From an uncultured Pelagibacteraceae bacterium (GTDB lineage Bacteria; Pseudomonadota; Alphaproteobacteria; Pelagibacterales; Pelagibacteraceae), in contig CABZFF010000001.1 of NCBI GenBank assembly GCA_902524945.1, positions 124,001 through 188,000 on the forward strand: a stretch of 64,000 nt of DNA. The letters run 5' to 3'. Every line of letters starts with the position of its first letter. The first letter of the stretch is position 1. Made by a program: the position numbers and the translations under genes. Shown here piece by piece: positions 25,009-33,601 of the stretch. The notes under the pieces are model-generated. The model was not told where the DNA came from. It saw nothing but the letters and a program-made list of their open reading frames with translations, and did not search any database.

Positions 25009-25962
25009 TTACTTGATACCTTTTGATTTTCTAAGCTCTAACCATTCAGATACTGACTCGGTTTTTTTTCTAACATTGCCAATTTCTTCAATATTGTAGG
25101 TTTTTTGTGCTAATAAAACGTGATGATTTCTTAAATGAGGAATACAATAAGCTAAATATTTTGCTGCTAAAAATAACCCATGTTTAAGACCCCATTTTAT
25201 ATTGTGGCTAACTATTTTAGTTTTTGATGAATTAAATTTATATTCAGACTGCTGCCTATCAAAGTATTCATGTTTAATAATTTTAAAACCACTGTATTCC
25301 AATAGATAAGCTAATTCTTCTTTGCTATATTCTCTGTTGTGAGGTCTCCAGTCACCTTGGTAAACTTTTGATGAGAGTAGAAATGGCACATTTGGACTTC
25401 TGCCTTTTCTAAGCATATCTTGTATATAAAGAAAATTTGTAATGTTATCAGTTGTAATTATCAAATACCCATTTTTTTTTAAAGATTTATTTATTTGGTC
25501 AAGGCAAAAGCTTGGTTCAACTAAATGTTCAATAGTATCAAGAAGATAAGCGAGATCATAATTTTTTATACCCCAATCTCTAACTTCTTTAGCAGATGGA
25601 AAAGATGGGTCTATCTCGCTGTTAATACATTTAACGTTAAAGTCTTTAACGCCTTCTATAAATTTATCATCATAGCTTAAGCCTATACAGGCATACTCTG
25701 ATAATTTATCTTTAAATAAATCGTTGCTAAGTTTAATCATATTTCCTGGGTAAGAACCTACATCTAAAATTTTAGTTTCAGATTTAAATTTAGACATAAA
25801 GTCTAAAATATACAAAAACACTTTATAAAATCTTTTATAACTTATGAGAAAACTATGTTTGCTCTTAAACCTTGGCCTATCGTCAAAATTATTTAATTCC
25901 CATTTGAATGGAGCATAATTTAGAACAAATTTTTCAAAATATTTTTTTTTGTCGTTTATCAT
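25009..25962 (-). CDS. Class I SAM-dependent methyltransferase
   Basis: The 317-residue protein has the SAM motif KILDVGSYPGNMIKLS near 63-78 and a YDLAYLLDTIEHLVEP segment near 133-148, followed by GYLIITTDNITN, the order typical of Methyltransf_23-like enzymes acting on lipids or sugars. The C-terminal 100 residues are helical and unlike a known domain. It is 5 bp downstream of the cystathionine beta-lyase gene, so the two are probably cotranscribed, but a functional tie is not evident. Confidence 0.8.
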   Translation of the reverse strand: MINDKKKYFEKFVLNYAPFKWELNNFDDRPRFKSKHSFLISYKRFYKVFLYILDFMSKFKSETKILDVGSYPGNMIKLSNDLFKDKLSEYACIGLSYDDKFIEGVKDFNVKCINSEIDPSFPSAKEVRDWGIKNYDLAYLLDTIEHLVEPSFCLDQINKSLKKNGYLIITTDNITNFLYIQDMLRKGRSPNVPFLLSSKVYQGDWRPHNREYSKEELAYLLEYSGFKIIKHEYFDRQQSEYKFNSSKTKIVSHNIKWGLKHGLFLAAKYLAYCIPHLRNHHVLLAQKTYNIEEIGNVRKKTESVSEWLELRKSKGIK

Positions 25963-25967
25963 CTTGA

Positions 25968-27164
25968 TTATTTTATGTATTTTAATGCTTGTCTTAAGTC
26001 ATAAATTAAATCTTTAGGATCTTCTAGTCCGATGTGTAATCTAACAATATGCTCATCCTTTTTAAACCTAAAAAAATTTCTTCCCTCAATATAATCGTTT
26101 TTCTTTTTTACTCTTAATTCCTGTAAAATAGCCAAGCTTTCAAATCCACCCCAGCTATACCCTATTCCAAATAATTTTAATGAATTTACGAATTTTATTA
26201 CAGAGTTTTTACTTTTACTTTTAATTACAACTGAGAATAATCCAGTTGCACCTTTATAATATTTTTTCCAAAGTTTATAATTTTTACTTGATGGTTTATG
26301 CGGAAAAAGAATTTCTTTAATTTTTTTTTGTTTTTTTAAAAAATTAATTACAGTTTTAGTATTTTCGTAGTGTTGATTTAATCTGATGTCTAAAGTTCTT
26401 AGTCCTCTTATAATTAAGTATGCTTCATCAGCTGACATTCTGTAACCAGATAATTTGTAAAAAAACATAACTTTTTTAAAAACTCTTTTATTTACTGCTA
26501 AAGATCCACCCATTGCATCTGAGTGACCTGAAAAATATTTGGTAGCTGATGAAAAAGACATATCAAATCCAAGTTTTAAAGGCTTAAGGTATAGTGGAGT
26601 TCCCCAGGTATTATCTAAAAAGGTATAAATCTTTTTCCTTTTTGCTAAATTAACAATTTTTGAGAGATCTTGAAATTCAAAAGTATTACTACCGGGATTT
26701 TCAACTAGTATCATTTTTGTTTTTTTTGTAATTTTTCTTTTTAAATCATCAAATGAGTCAGGGTCATAAAAAATTGCTGAAACTTTAAATTCTTTAAGTA
26801 ATTTTTCTGATATTTCTTTTGTTGGACCATAAACATTATCGGAAACTAAAATTTCATCACCTGGCCTGCATAAACTCATTATGGCTAATGCAACCCCACC
26901 GAAGCCAGTGCCTGTCAAAAAAATATGATAAGCTTTTTCTAACTCTTTAAGTATATTTTCTAATTCAATAGTCGTTGAACTACCATATCTTCCATAACTA
27001 TAATGACTTACTTTTTGGTGTTTTTTAATTTTTTTTTCGTGATTATAAAGTTCCTGCATTGTATTAAAAAGAATAGTAGATGCTCTTATCACAGGAGGAT
27101 TTGCGGACCTATTCGATATATCTTTTGTAGGGTGTTTTAAAAATGTCGTTATAGACTTTTTCAT
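25968..27164 (-). CDS. metC: Cystathionine beta-lyase (trans-sulfuration PLP enzyme)
   Basis: The 398-residue protein is a Cys/Met-metabolism PLP enzyme. Y57 and R59 of SYGRYGSST bind the neighbouring cofactor phosphate; GTGFGGVALA near 85-94 cups the phosphate; D184 in LDNTWGTP contacts the pyridine nitrogen; the Schiff-base lysine is K209 in SSATKYFSGHSDAMGG. The SGHSD..GG stretch and the VENPGSNTFE region favour cystathionine beta-lyase over gamma-synthase. It would cleave cystathionine to homocysteine, pyruvate and ammonia. Paired in an operon with the methyltransferase at 25009. Confidence 0.88.
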   Translation of the reverse strand: MKKSITTFLKHPTKDISNRSANPPVIRASTILFNTMQELYNHEKKIKKHQKVSHYSYGRYGSSTTIELENILKELEKAYHIFLTGTGFGGVALAIMSLCRPGDEILVSDNVYGPTKEISEKLLKEFKVSAIFYDPDSFDDLKRKITKKTKMILVENPGSNTFEFQDLSKIVNLAKRKKIYTFLDNTWGTPLYLKPLKLGFDMSFSSATKYFSGHSDAMGGSLAVNKRVFKKVMFFYKLSGYRMSADEAYLIIRGLRTLDIRLNQHYENTKTVINFLKKQKKIKEILFPHKPSSKNYKLWKKYYKGATGLFSVVIKSKSKNSVIKFVNSLKLFGIGYSWGGFESLAILQELRVKKKNDYIEGRNFFRFKKDEHIVRLHIGLEDPKDLIYDLRQALKYIK

Positions 27165-27230
27165 AAAATAAGTATAATTGGTCTTTATATATCAATTAAC
27201 TAATTAAGATATAAAAAAGGAGGCAAAAAT

Positions 27231-27314
27231 ATGGGGTATCCCAAAAAGCACCGTGGAAGAAGAAAAATTGGCTCAAAAAAAAGAAGAGCGAGAAAAAGAA
27301 ATAAAAAGAAATAA
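27231..27314 (+). CDS. 27-residue very basic protein, probable ribosomal/RNA-binding
   Basis: An ATG preceded at seven bases by a perfect AAGGAGG (27217-27223) opens a 27-codon frame ending in TAA at 27312-27314. The peptide starts MGYPKKHRGRRK and ends with a run of Arg and Lys; 17 of 27 residues are Lys, Arg or His. Its size and charge recall tiny ribosomal proteins such as bTHX or the bS22/COX24-like group; identity with either cannot be shown by eye. The perfect ribosome site in a genome that rarely has one argues for strong real expression. It is followed 15 bp later by a membrane-protein gene. Confidence 0.7.
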   Translation: MGYPKKHRGRRKIGSKKRRARKRNKKK

Positions 27315-27329
27315 TCATTTACAAAATTT

Positions 27330-28031
27330 ATGAAAGAAATTACTCAAATTAGAAAATTGAGTTTATGGATTTTTTTTATTCCATTAATCGCAATTAATTT
27401 ATGCCTTTTAATTTCTCAAAACTATTGGCTTCTGGAAAATACATTTTTTACAGTTGATATGATAGGACGCTCAAATTTTTCAATTCCGTATTTAGATGGA
27501 AGCTTATCTATAAGCAGAGCATCTAGAACTTTTCCTCAATATCTTATTTTTAAACCGTCAATGTTTTTGACAGCTCTTTTACTTTATTTTTATTGGAGAA
27601 ATAATAATAATTTAGTTAATAATTTTAATTCATCCAATATGATCTATAAATTTAAAATTTTCGGAATTTTGTCAGCTATATTTCTAGCTATTCATTCAAT
27701 TTTTCTAGGTATAAAATTTGACATTCAAATTTATAAATTATTCAGAAGAGTAGTTTTAGTTTTGTTTATTATCTTTGAGCTCATTGCACAAGGATATTTG
27801 GTTTTTCATCTATATAAATTGAAAAATAAAATTGAAAAATTTATTAGTAAAAAAGTATTATTTTTAAAATTTTTATTAGTTACTTTATTAGTAATAGTCG
27901 CTATTTTGAGTTTACCCACTCTAATAACCAAAGGTAATACACACTTCAAACACATGTTAGAATGGAATTATTTTGTTGGAGTTATTCTATTTTATTTGTT
28001 ATCTAGGTTTTTTTGGAGGAGAACCACATAA
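27330..28031 (+). CDS. Six-helix membrane protein, unknown
   Basis: The 233-residue protein has about six hydrophobic helices (around 8-28, 74-88, 108-127, 138-157, 181-200 and 213-228) and basic short loops. A periplasmic-looking loop at 35-72 reads DMIGRSNFSIPYLDGSLSISRASRTFP, which may be the functional face. The layout resembles Frag1/PGAP2-like six-helix proteins, but no motif secures it. It follows the tiny basic gene by 15 bp and ends at the edge of the structured RNA region, with no overlap into it of importance. Confidence 0.7.
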   Translation: MKEITQIRKLSLWIFFIPLIAINLCLLISQNYWLLENTFFTVDMIGRSNFSIPYLDGSLSISRASRTFPQYLIFKPSMFLTALLLYFYWRNNNNLVNNFNSSNMIYKFKIFGILSAIFLAIHSIFLGIKFDIQIYKLFRRVVLVLFIIFELIAQGYLVFHLYKLKNKIEKFISKKVLFLKFLLVTLLVIVAILSLPTLITKGNTHFKHMLEWNYFVGVILFYLLSRFFWRRTT

Positions 28032-28269
28032 ATTTCTAGGCTTTCGCCCAGAAATTTAGTAGTTTTGGCTCGTCGTTTTAGGCGCTACCGCCAAGCCATC
28101 CCGGTGAACTATTCTAGCGCTACTAGGTTCACCTTTCTGCCCTTTAGGCTTGAACCTCTCGGTTTTTCCCTAAATGGCCAGTTAAGAGTTGCCTCTTAAT
28201 TAAGAATATTAAATCACAAGCGATCGATATTTGTAATCACTTAATGCGTGTCTTGTAGCTGTATGTTAA
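28030..28269 (-). ncRNA. Candidate structured RNA, class not assigned
   Basis: A 240-bp gene-free block between converging genes is clearly richer in G and C than its surroundings and packed with hairpins. Read on the minus strand three of them are capped by GNRA tetraloops: 28182-28199 (7-bp stem, GCAA), 28153-28164 inside an outer stem 28143-28148/28069-type pairing 28169-28174 (GAGA), and 28030-28057 (8-bp stem plus inner 3 bp, GAAA). A further 7-bp stem pairs 28103-28109 with 28127-28133. GNRA loops appear only on this strand, which sets the direction. I saw no conserved box of tmRNA, RNase P RNA, SRP RNA or a T-loop. The RNA would lie directly behind mnmA; the 5' end is unknown. Confidence 0.55.
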
Positions 28270-29397
28270 CTACGTGGATAACTTATTGTTAAAAGTCTTA
28301 TCTATCCAGCCACCCCCTAGTACTTTATCCCCAAAAGAGTCTTTTGAATAAAAAACACATGCTTGTCCCGGTGAAATCCCAGTCTCTTTATCTAAGATTT
28401 CGACTTGAGCATAGTCTTTAACAAGTTTTATTTTTGCTTTTAAAAGTCTACCTGTTGACCTAACTTTAATATTAATAATTTCGTTAAAGTCATCTTTGTT
28501 TGCCAAAATATTTAATTCTCTAAGTTGGATTTGTTTGATTTCTAAATTTTCTTTATTTCCGACAATAACTTTGTTCTCATTGGCATTAATATTTATTACG
28601 TAAAGAGGTTTTTCACTTGAAATTTTAATTCCTTTTCTTTGACCTATCGTGTAATTAATTATTCCCTGATGTTCACCGATTTTATCTCCATTGAGATCAA
28701 CTATGTCTCCTTTTTGAAATGACTCGGGTCTATATTTTTTTATAACTGAACTATAATCACCATTTGGTACAAAACAGATATCTTGACTATCCGGTTTATC
28801 AGCAACATTTAAGTTTAGTTTTTTTGCTATGGATCTTGTCTCAAATTTATCAATTTCGCCCAAAGGAAATCTCAAATAATCAAGCTGTTCTTGTGTTGTG
28901 CTAAACAGAAAATAGCTTTGATCTCTATTTATATCTTTAGCTCTATACATACTCGCCTGACCATTGTTTTGAATTCTTGATACATAGTGACCTGTAATTA
29001 ATGCATCTGCTTTAAAATCTTTAGCATATTTAAATAAATCTCTAAATTTTACAGTCTGATTACACTGAACGCATGGGATAGGGGTTTCTCCAGCTGCATA
29101 ACTATCAATAAAAGAATCTATAACTTCTGATTTAAATTTTTTTTGATAATACAAAATTTCATGGTTAATATTTATCTTTTCTGAGACTCTTTTAGCATCC
29201 ATTATATCTTGTCCCGCACAGCACTGTCTTCCCTCTTTAGATTGTTTTGTGTCATCATAAAGTTTTAAAGTTATACCTTTAACATCATAACCCTCCTCTT
29301 TCATTAGAGCGGCTACAACAGACGAGTCTACGCCTCCAGACATTGCAACAACTACTTTTGTTTCTTTCTTTGATTTATTAATTCCTAGTGAATTCAT
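28270..29397 (-). CDS. mnmA: tRNA-specific 2-thiouridylase MnmA
   Basis: The 375-residue enzyme thiolates U34 of tRNA-Lys, -Glu and -Gln. The PP-loop SGGVDSS is at 20-26 (binds ATP to adenylate the uridine). The catalytic cysteine is C112 in [10 protein letters not shown] and the partner that forms the transient persulfide or disulfide is C208 in [16 protein letters not shown] near 41-49, TGHYVSR near 135, and QRKGIKIS near 256 complete the family pattern. The length is standard. The sequence is bounded downstream by the structured RNA block. A sulfur relay partner is not encoded nearby. Confidence 0.96.
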   Translation of the reverse strand: MNSLGINKSKKETKVVVAMSGGVDSSVVAALMKEEGYDVKGITLKLYDDTKQSKEGRQCCAGQDIMDAKRVSEKININHEILYYQKKFKSEVIDSFIDSYAAGETPIPCVQCNQTVKFRDLFKYAKDFKADALITGHYVSRIQNNGQASMYRAKDINRDQSYFLFSTTQEQLDYLRFPLGEIDKFETRSIAKKLNLNVADKPDSQDICFVPNGDYSSVIKKYRPESFQKGDIVDLNGDKIGEHQGIINYTIGQRKGIKISSEKPLYVININANENKVIVGNKENLEIKQIQLRELNILANKDDFNEIINIKVRSTGRLLKAKIKLVKDYAQVEILDKETGISPGQACVFYSKDSFGDKVLGGGWIDKTFNNKLST

Positions 29398-29436
29398 TAT
29401 TAAAGTGTATAATATATTTATTATTTATTTTCCATA

Positions 29437-29610
29437 ATGCTTATTGATTTCGAACCAGGTGATTATGTTAAAAACCCTGCTAATAGTGAATGGGGTATAG
29501 GTCAAGTGCAATCTATTATAGGTAATAAAGTAACAGTTAATTTTGAAAATTACGGAAAAAGAGTAATTAACATCGAAAACGTAAAATTAGAAAGAGTAGA
29601 AAGTGAATAA
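29437..29610 (+). CDS. DUF3553 family small protein
   Basis: A 57-residue protein starting at the ATG at 29437: MLIDFEPGDYVKNPANSEWG, then GQVQSIIGNKVTVNFENYGKRVI and a short charged tail. The PGDYV..P...EWG.GQVQS...N.VTVNFE.AGK pattern identifies DUF3553, a small beta-barrel-like family of unknown role common in alphaproteobacteria and reminiscent of KOW/Tudor folds. The last 8 bp overlap the GTG start of cysQ, so the two are probably translationally coupled. Divergent from mnmA with a 39-bp gap. Confidence 0.88.
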   Translation: MLIDFEPGDYVKNPANSEWGIGQVQSIIGNKVTVNFENYGKRVINIENVKLERVESE

Positions 29611-30382
29611 GGCTGAGTTAAAAAAAATAGCGGAAGGACTCATAGATGTTTTTATAGAGGCAGGAGAGGATACAATAAAACTTTACAACGATGGTTTAAA
29701 AATTGAGATCAAGGAGGATGGTTCTCCTGTAAGCAATGGAGATTTAAAAGTGAATGACGTTATTTCAAAAAAAATTTCTAGTTTAACACCTAATATACCA
29801 ATTATTTCTGAAGAAACAGTTAATCTAAAAGAAAAAAATAAATCGAAAATTTTTTGGTTGATTGATCCTATTGATGGGACAAAAGAATATATAGCTGGAA
29901 AAGATGAATATACATTAAATGCAGCTTTAGTAATAAATACTGTACCTGTTCTTGGACTTGTGGGTGCTCCGAAAAAGAAACGGCTTTTTTTCTCGTACTC
30001 TCCTGGAGAAAGTTATTTGATCGAAGAGAATGTTACAAAAAGGATTTCTTGTAAAAAACAACAGCCAAAAGGAAAAGTTGTAGCTCTATCTAGTGTCATC
30101 AAACCTTCAGATATAATCTTAAACAAATTAAAACAATTTAATGTTACATCAATTGTAAAAATGGCTAGCTCATATAAATTTTGTGTAATAGCAACAGGTG
30201 AGTACGATATTTACGCAGCTAGAGAAAGAGCAAATGAATGGGATTACGCTGCGGGACATGCTATAGCTCAAAATGCTGGTGCAATAATCAAAACATTAGA
30301 TGAAAAGCCTTTTTTGTATGGTAAAGAAGATTATAGAAATCCTAGTTTATTGATTAAACGTTCTGAAAATTTAAATGATTAA
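29603..30382 (+). CDS. cysQ: 3'(2'),5'-bisphosphate nucleotidase CysQ
   Basis: The 259-residue product starts at a GTG that overlaps the DUF3553 stop. The inositol-monophosphatase superfamily metal sites are E70/E71 (SEET), D88 and D91 in FWLIDPIDGTKEY, and D214 in EWDYAAGHA. The DGTKEYI form and FTYSxR-like spacing favour CysQ, which hydrolyses 3'-phosphoadenosine 5'-phosphate to AMP, keeping sulfate assimilation and RNA decay from stalling. Length is typical (about 250-265). A second superfamily member at 49927 has different features and is called HisN. Confidence 0.9.
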   Translation: MNKAELKKIAEGLIDVFIEAGEDTIKLYNDGLKIEIKEDGSPVSNGDLKVNDVISKKISSLTPNIPIISEETVNLKEKNKSKIFWLIDPIDGTKEYIAGKDEYTLNAALVINTVPVLGLVGAPKKKRLFFSYSPGESYLIEENVTKRISCKKQQPKGKVVALSSVIKPSDIILNKLKQFNVTSIVKMASSYKFCVIATGEYDIYAARERANEWDYAAGHAIAQNAGAIIKTLDEKPFLYGKEDYRNPSLLIKRSENLND

Positions 30383-30518
30383 AACAATTTTAATTATAAT
30401 ACTTTCTGTAACCTTTTTTGGTGTATTATTTTTTATTCTGGTAAGAAATGCATTAAAAAGAAAGCTTGATATTTTAGTCGAAGAAGAAAAAAATAAAAAA
30501 TCAGATAAGCTTGATTAA
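30375..30518 (+). CDS. 47-residue single-pass membrane protein, unknown
   Basis: A frame beginning inside the end of cysQ (ATG at 30375) gives 47 residues: a strong N-terminal membrane helix of about 20 residues (ILIIILSVTFFGVLFFIL) followed by a highly charged tail rich in Lys, Glu and Asp. Overlap with cysQ suggests translational coupling. The last 18 bp overlap the convergent recX end. No family is recognised; short, so moderate confidence. Confidence 0.5.
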   Translation: MIKTILIIILSVTFFGVLFFILVRNALKRKLDILVEEEKNKKSDKLD

Positions 30519-31061
30519 TTTATTAAATTCTTGGGTATCCAAATCTAAAACTCTTTTTGATAAATCAAAACTGAATCCTCCCCTAGCTAATATTCCCATG
30601 TCTTTTTTATAAAATATTTCACGATTACTCTCTGGTCTTAAAGGTCCTATTCTTCTTCTCTTGCAAAGCTTTAAAGCAGATACAAAATCAGGTTCTATTT
30701 CGTTTTCTTTAATTTTATCAATACTTTGCTTTACATATTTATCTTCTATTCCTTTGCTTCTTAATGACTGATTTATCTTATTAAGGGAGTAACCTCTTTT
30801 TAAAAACATCCTAGCCTTTGAGTCAGAGTACATCTCATCATTTAAAATCTTATTCTTTTCTAAATTTAAAATTATTTCATCTATAATTTCTGAAACTTCT
30901 TTTTTAGATCTACTTCCTTTTATTTTTAATAAGTATTTCTTTAATAAATATACTTTTAACTGCTGTTTTGATGGATTATATTTTTCTAAATAAGAGTAAG
31001 CTAGATCTTTTAGATTTGTAGTCAGGTCATCAAAATCACTTTTATTTAATGTGGGATTCAT
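30501..31061 (-). CDS. recX: RecX family regulatory protein
   Basis: The 186-residue protein is built of repeated three-helix units: AYSYLEKYNPSKQQLKVYLLKK near 18-39, KGIEDKYVKQSI near 103 and SFDLSKRVLD near the C-terminus. RecX binds inside the RecA filament groove and limits recombination. The unit AYxYLx(4)RSx(2)ELxxKL is changed in places but recognisable. Length is above the usual 150. recA is not in the window. Convergent with the 47-residue frame, divergent from the ABA4-like gene with a 26-bp gap. Confidence 0.85.
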   Translation of the reverse strand: MNPTLNKSDFDDLTTNLKDLAYSYLEKYNPSKQQLKVYLLKKYLLKIKGSRSKKEVSEIIDEIILNLEKNKILNDEMYSDSKARMFLKRGYSLNKINQSLRSKGIEDKYVKQSIDKIKENEIEPDFVSALKLCKRRRIGPLRPESNREIFYKKDMGILARGGFSFDLSKRVLDLDTQEFNKLIKLI

Positions 31062-31087
31062 TTATTTAATATACTATATTATTTTTA

Positions 31088-31558
31088 ATGATAAATAATC
31101 TTTTAGATTTAATAAATTCAGAAACTATTTATTTAGCCGCAAACTGGGGAGTAATTCCATTTTGGTTGCTATTAATTATTTTTCCTAACCATGGTATTAC
31201 AAATTTCTTTGCACAATCAATTATTGCCCCTATTCTTTTAGCTACAGCTTACGGCTATTTATCATACAATCTTTACTTAGATAATAATATTTTAAGCGGA
31301 TTTGAATTATATAACGGATTAGATGGACTATATTCAATGTTTTCAAACGAAATTTTGCTCTTAATTTTTTGGCTCCATTTTCTTGCAATTAGCTTATTCG
31401 CAGGAGCGTGGATAGTTAGGGATGCAAGAAAATATTTTATCCCAAAAATTGTTATAATACCTTCATTAGTAATTACTTATTTTTCTGGGCCTATTGGATT
31501 AGTCATTTATTGGTTTTTTAGAATTTTCTTTGCCAAAAAAATTAGTTTCAATGATTAA
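31088..31558 (+). CDS. ABA4-like (DUF4281) membrane protein
   Basis: The 156-residue protein has four membrane helices and the family pattern ANWGVIPFWLLLIIFPNH near 18-35, HFLAISLFAGAWIVRDARKY near 97-116, and FSGPIGLVIYW near 137-147. DUF4281 includes plant ABA4, needed for neoxanthin formation; bacterial homologues are common in alphaproteobacteria and lack a known role. It overlaps the DsbA-fold gene by 8 bp (ATGATTAA), so both are one transcript. No carotenoid pathway gene is in the window. Confidence 0.88.
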   Translation: MINNLLDLINSETIYLAANWGVIPFWLLLIIFPNHGITNFFAQSIIAPILLATAYGYLSYNLYLDNNILSGFELYNGLDGLYSMFSNEILLLIFWLHFLAISLFAGAWIVRDARKYFIPKIVIIPSLVITYFSGPIGLVIYWFFRIFFAKKISFND

Positions 31559-32138
31559 GCCTTTTGATTTTTATTTCGATTTTGTAAGTCCATATTCTTT
31601 TCTCGCACATAAGGAAATTAGAAAAATTGAAAACAAAGCATCAATAAAAATTAGATATAAACCAATTCTTTTAGGTGGTTTACATAATTTGCATGGAATT
31701 AAGGCTCCAGCTTTTATACCGGCAAAAGCTAAACATATGATTAGAGACTGTAAATTGATAGCTGAAAAAAATAACGTAAAATTTAAATTTAACTCTTATT
31801 TTCCAATTAGAAGTTTGAATTTAATGAGGGGTGTATTTGTGGCAGAAGAAGATAATTTTAAAAGCTATTATATTGATAATATATTTAACTCTGTTTGGCA
31901 GGACGGTTTAAATATGAATGACGAAAATATAATTCAAAAGGTTTTAAAAAACTTAAATGTTAATCCGAAAACTTTTGTTTTAAGAGCTACCTCCTCTTTA
32001 ATTAAAGATAGTTTAAAAAAAAAGACAAGTGAGGCATATGAAAAAGGAGTTTTTGGAGCTCCAACTTTTGTCTCTAATAATAAAATTTTCTGGGGTCAGG
32101 ATAGAATTGAATTTGTTTTAAAAGAGGCCAGTAAATAA
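31551..32138 (+). CDS. 2-hydroxychromene-2-carboxylate isomerase-like (DsbA-fold) protein
   Basis: The chosen start is the ATG at 31551, inside the stop of the previous gene, giving 195 residues; a start at 31530 would add seven. FDFYFDFVSPYSFLA is the N-terminal thioredoxin-like strand with Ser in place of the DsbA CxxC, as in GST-kappa enzymes, and VFGAPTFVSNNKIFWGQDR gives the cis-Pro and C-terminal glutathione contacts. HCCA isomerases interconvert aromatic ring-fission products using glutathione. In a streamlined genome with no other naphthalene genes, a general glutathione-dependent role is as likely. Confidence 0.85.
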   Translation: MIKPFDFYFDFVSPYSFLAHKEIRKIENKASIKIRYKPILLGGLHNLHGIKAPAFIPAKAKHMIRDCKLIAEKNNVKFKFNSYFPIRSLNLMRGVFVAEEDNFKSYYIDNIFNSVWQDGLNMNDENIIQKVLKNLNVNPKTFVLRATSSLIKDSLKKKTSEAYEKGVFGAPTFVSNNKIFWGQDRIEFVLKEASK

Positions 32139-32537
32139 TTATTTTTTATCTTTTTGAACTACTTTTAGTCCAGCATTTTTTAAAGCATCAAATCCACCCT
32201 TAGCATTTGCAACATTTCTAAAACCCATATCAACTAGTGCTTTAGTAGCAAGTGCAGATCTAAAACCCATTGCACAGAAAAAAACCATTTTTTTAGTATC
32301 TTTAATTTTATTCTCTTGATAATAGCTGCTATTAGGATCTAACCAGAATTCTAGCATCCCTCTTGGGATGTGTTTTGCATTTTCAATTGTACCATCTCTC
32401 CAAAGTTCTCTGATATCCCTGACATCAATTAAAGTTATCTCATTTTTTTCAAAAAGACTCTTTATTTCCGATGGACCAAGTGTTTCGATGATTTCATTGG
32501 CTTCTTCAACCAATTTTTGTGAAGATTTAATACTCAT
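32139..32537 (-). CDS. Rhodanese-like sulfurtransferase
   Basis: A 132-residue single-domain rhodanese: ITLIDVRDIRELWRDGTI near 34-51 (CH2A-like motif), HIPRGMLEFWLDP near 56-68, and the active loop CAMGFRSA with nucleophile C88. It passes sulfane sulfur, forming a persulfide, to an acceptor such as cyanide or a biosynthetic partner. The six-residue loop CAMGFR is the expected length for a sulfurtransferase and not a Cdc25-type phosphatase (seven). It converges with the DsbA-fold gene with adjoining stops. Confidence 0.9.
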   Translation of the reverse strand: MSIKSSQKLVEEANEIIETLGPSEIKSLFEKNEITLIDVRDIRELWRDGTIENAKHIPRGMLEFWLDPNSSYYQENKIKDTKKMVFFCAMGFRSALATKALVDMGFRNVANAKGGFDALKNAGLKVVQKDKK

Positions 32538-32575
32538 AGATCAAATATTTAAACTATTATATATATTTTACTAGT

Positions 32576-33601
32576 ATGAAAAATATCAAAAATACAAAAA
32601 AAACTAGATTTTTAAAAAAAGTCTTTATTAAGATTTGTAGGAAATTAGGTTTTGAAATTATTGATCAAAATACATTTGAAATTGTTACTTCTGGAAAGAG
32701 AATTAATGATGACTTAAGTTTAATCGGACAAAACTCTATAAATCTTCCACTGGGTAAAATAAAAATTACAAGACAAGTAAAGGCTTTAGATATTATCATT
32801 AGAACTTGTACGAGTGTAAATATGCTGACTCAATCTAAGTCTAGGTTATTTGAGAAAGAAAAAATTGAATATACTACAAGAACTATAAGGTCTATTTTAA
32901 ATTCGACTTACCATAATCCACAATTAAAAAAGATAAAAATAAACTTCAAAATAATTGACCACAATTCATCAAAAGATGATTTAGAAAAAATTGATAAAAT
33001 CTTTAAAAATTTTCAAACTAAATATGAACTTATCAATTTAGATCTTTCGAAATTTAAGAATAATATTGAAAAATTAAATGAGCGAGGAGAACCAGTTACA
33101 GAAAGTCAAATGTCTAATATGGCTAATATCAATCAATCTTTATTAGAAGCTAAAAATTGTGAAGATTTAATTTATTTTGTTGAAGATGATTATCTTCATC
33201 AAAAAGACTCGATTGGTGAAATGATATTAACTTACGAGAGAATTTCTTCTCAAATAAATAATGAAATAATAATATGTCCCTCTGATTATCCATATTTATA
33301 TACTAAAGCAAATTTAACACAGAATTTTTTAGGTCTGAATTATCATTGGAGGAAGGTTAATGAAACATTGTGTACTTTCTTGACTAGCAAGAAAATTATA
33401 GAAAAATATTGGGAGAAGTATCTAAGCATGTGCACAAAAGAACATGCTCCTTTTGAAAAACCACTTCATCAAATTTATAATAAAGAATTGTGTATTTCTC
33501 CAATACCTTCACTTGCCATTCATTTTACAAATATAAATTCTATATTTGGTTTATCACCAAATGTTGATTGGGAAAAGATTTGGAAAGAAAATGAGAATTA
33601 A
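32576..33601 (+). CDS. Putative GT-A type glycosyltransferase
   Basis: The 341-residue protein has a basic lead (1-30), strands and helices spaced as in GT-A enzymes (ALDIIIRTCTSVNML near 67-81, TTRTIRSILNST near 101-112), and a YFVEDDYLH segment near 202-210 that reads as a variant DXD metal-nucleotide-sugar site. The C-terminal part has few hydrophobic segments. It is probably a cytosolic surface-sugar transferase. Family cannot be named and a non-catalytic relative is possible. It starts 38 bp from the divergent rhodanese gene. Confidence 0.55.
   Translation: MKNIKNTKKTRFLKKVFIKICRKLGFEIIDQNTFEIVTSGKRINDDLSLIGQNSINLPLGKIKITRQVKALDIIIRTCTSVNMLTQSKSRLFEKEKIEYTTRTIRSILNSTYHNPQLKKIKINFKIIDHNSSKDDLEKIDKIFKNFQTKYELINLDLSKFKNNIEKLNERGEPVTESQMSNMANINQSLLEAKNCEDLIYFVEDDYLHQKDSIGEMILTYERISSQINNEIIICPSDYPYLYTKANLTQNFLGLNYHWRKVNETLCTFLTSKKIIEKYWEKYLSMCTKEHAPFEKPLHQIYNKELCISPIPSLAIHFTNINSIFGLSPNVDWEKIWKENEN

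Noticed and set aside
28030-28269. tmRNA, RNase P RNA or SRP RNA in the structured block
   Set aside because: No tRNA-like T-loop or tag frame, no GAGGAAAGUCCGG-type RNase P box and no GGAAGGAAGCAG-type SRP box was seen on either strand; kept as unassigned RNA.
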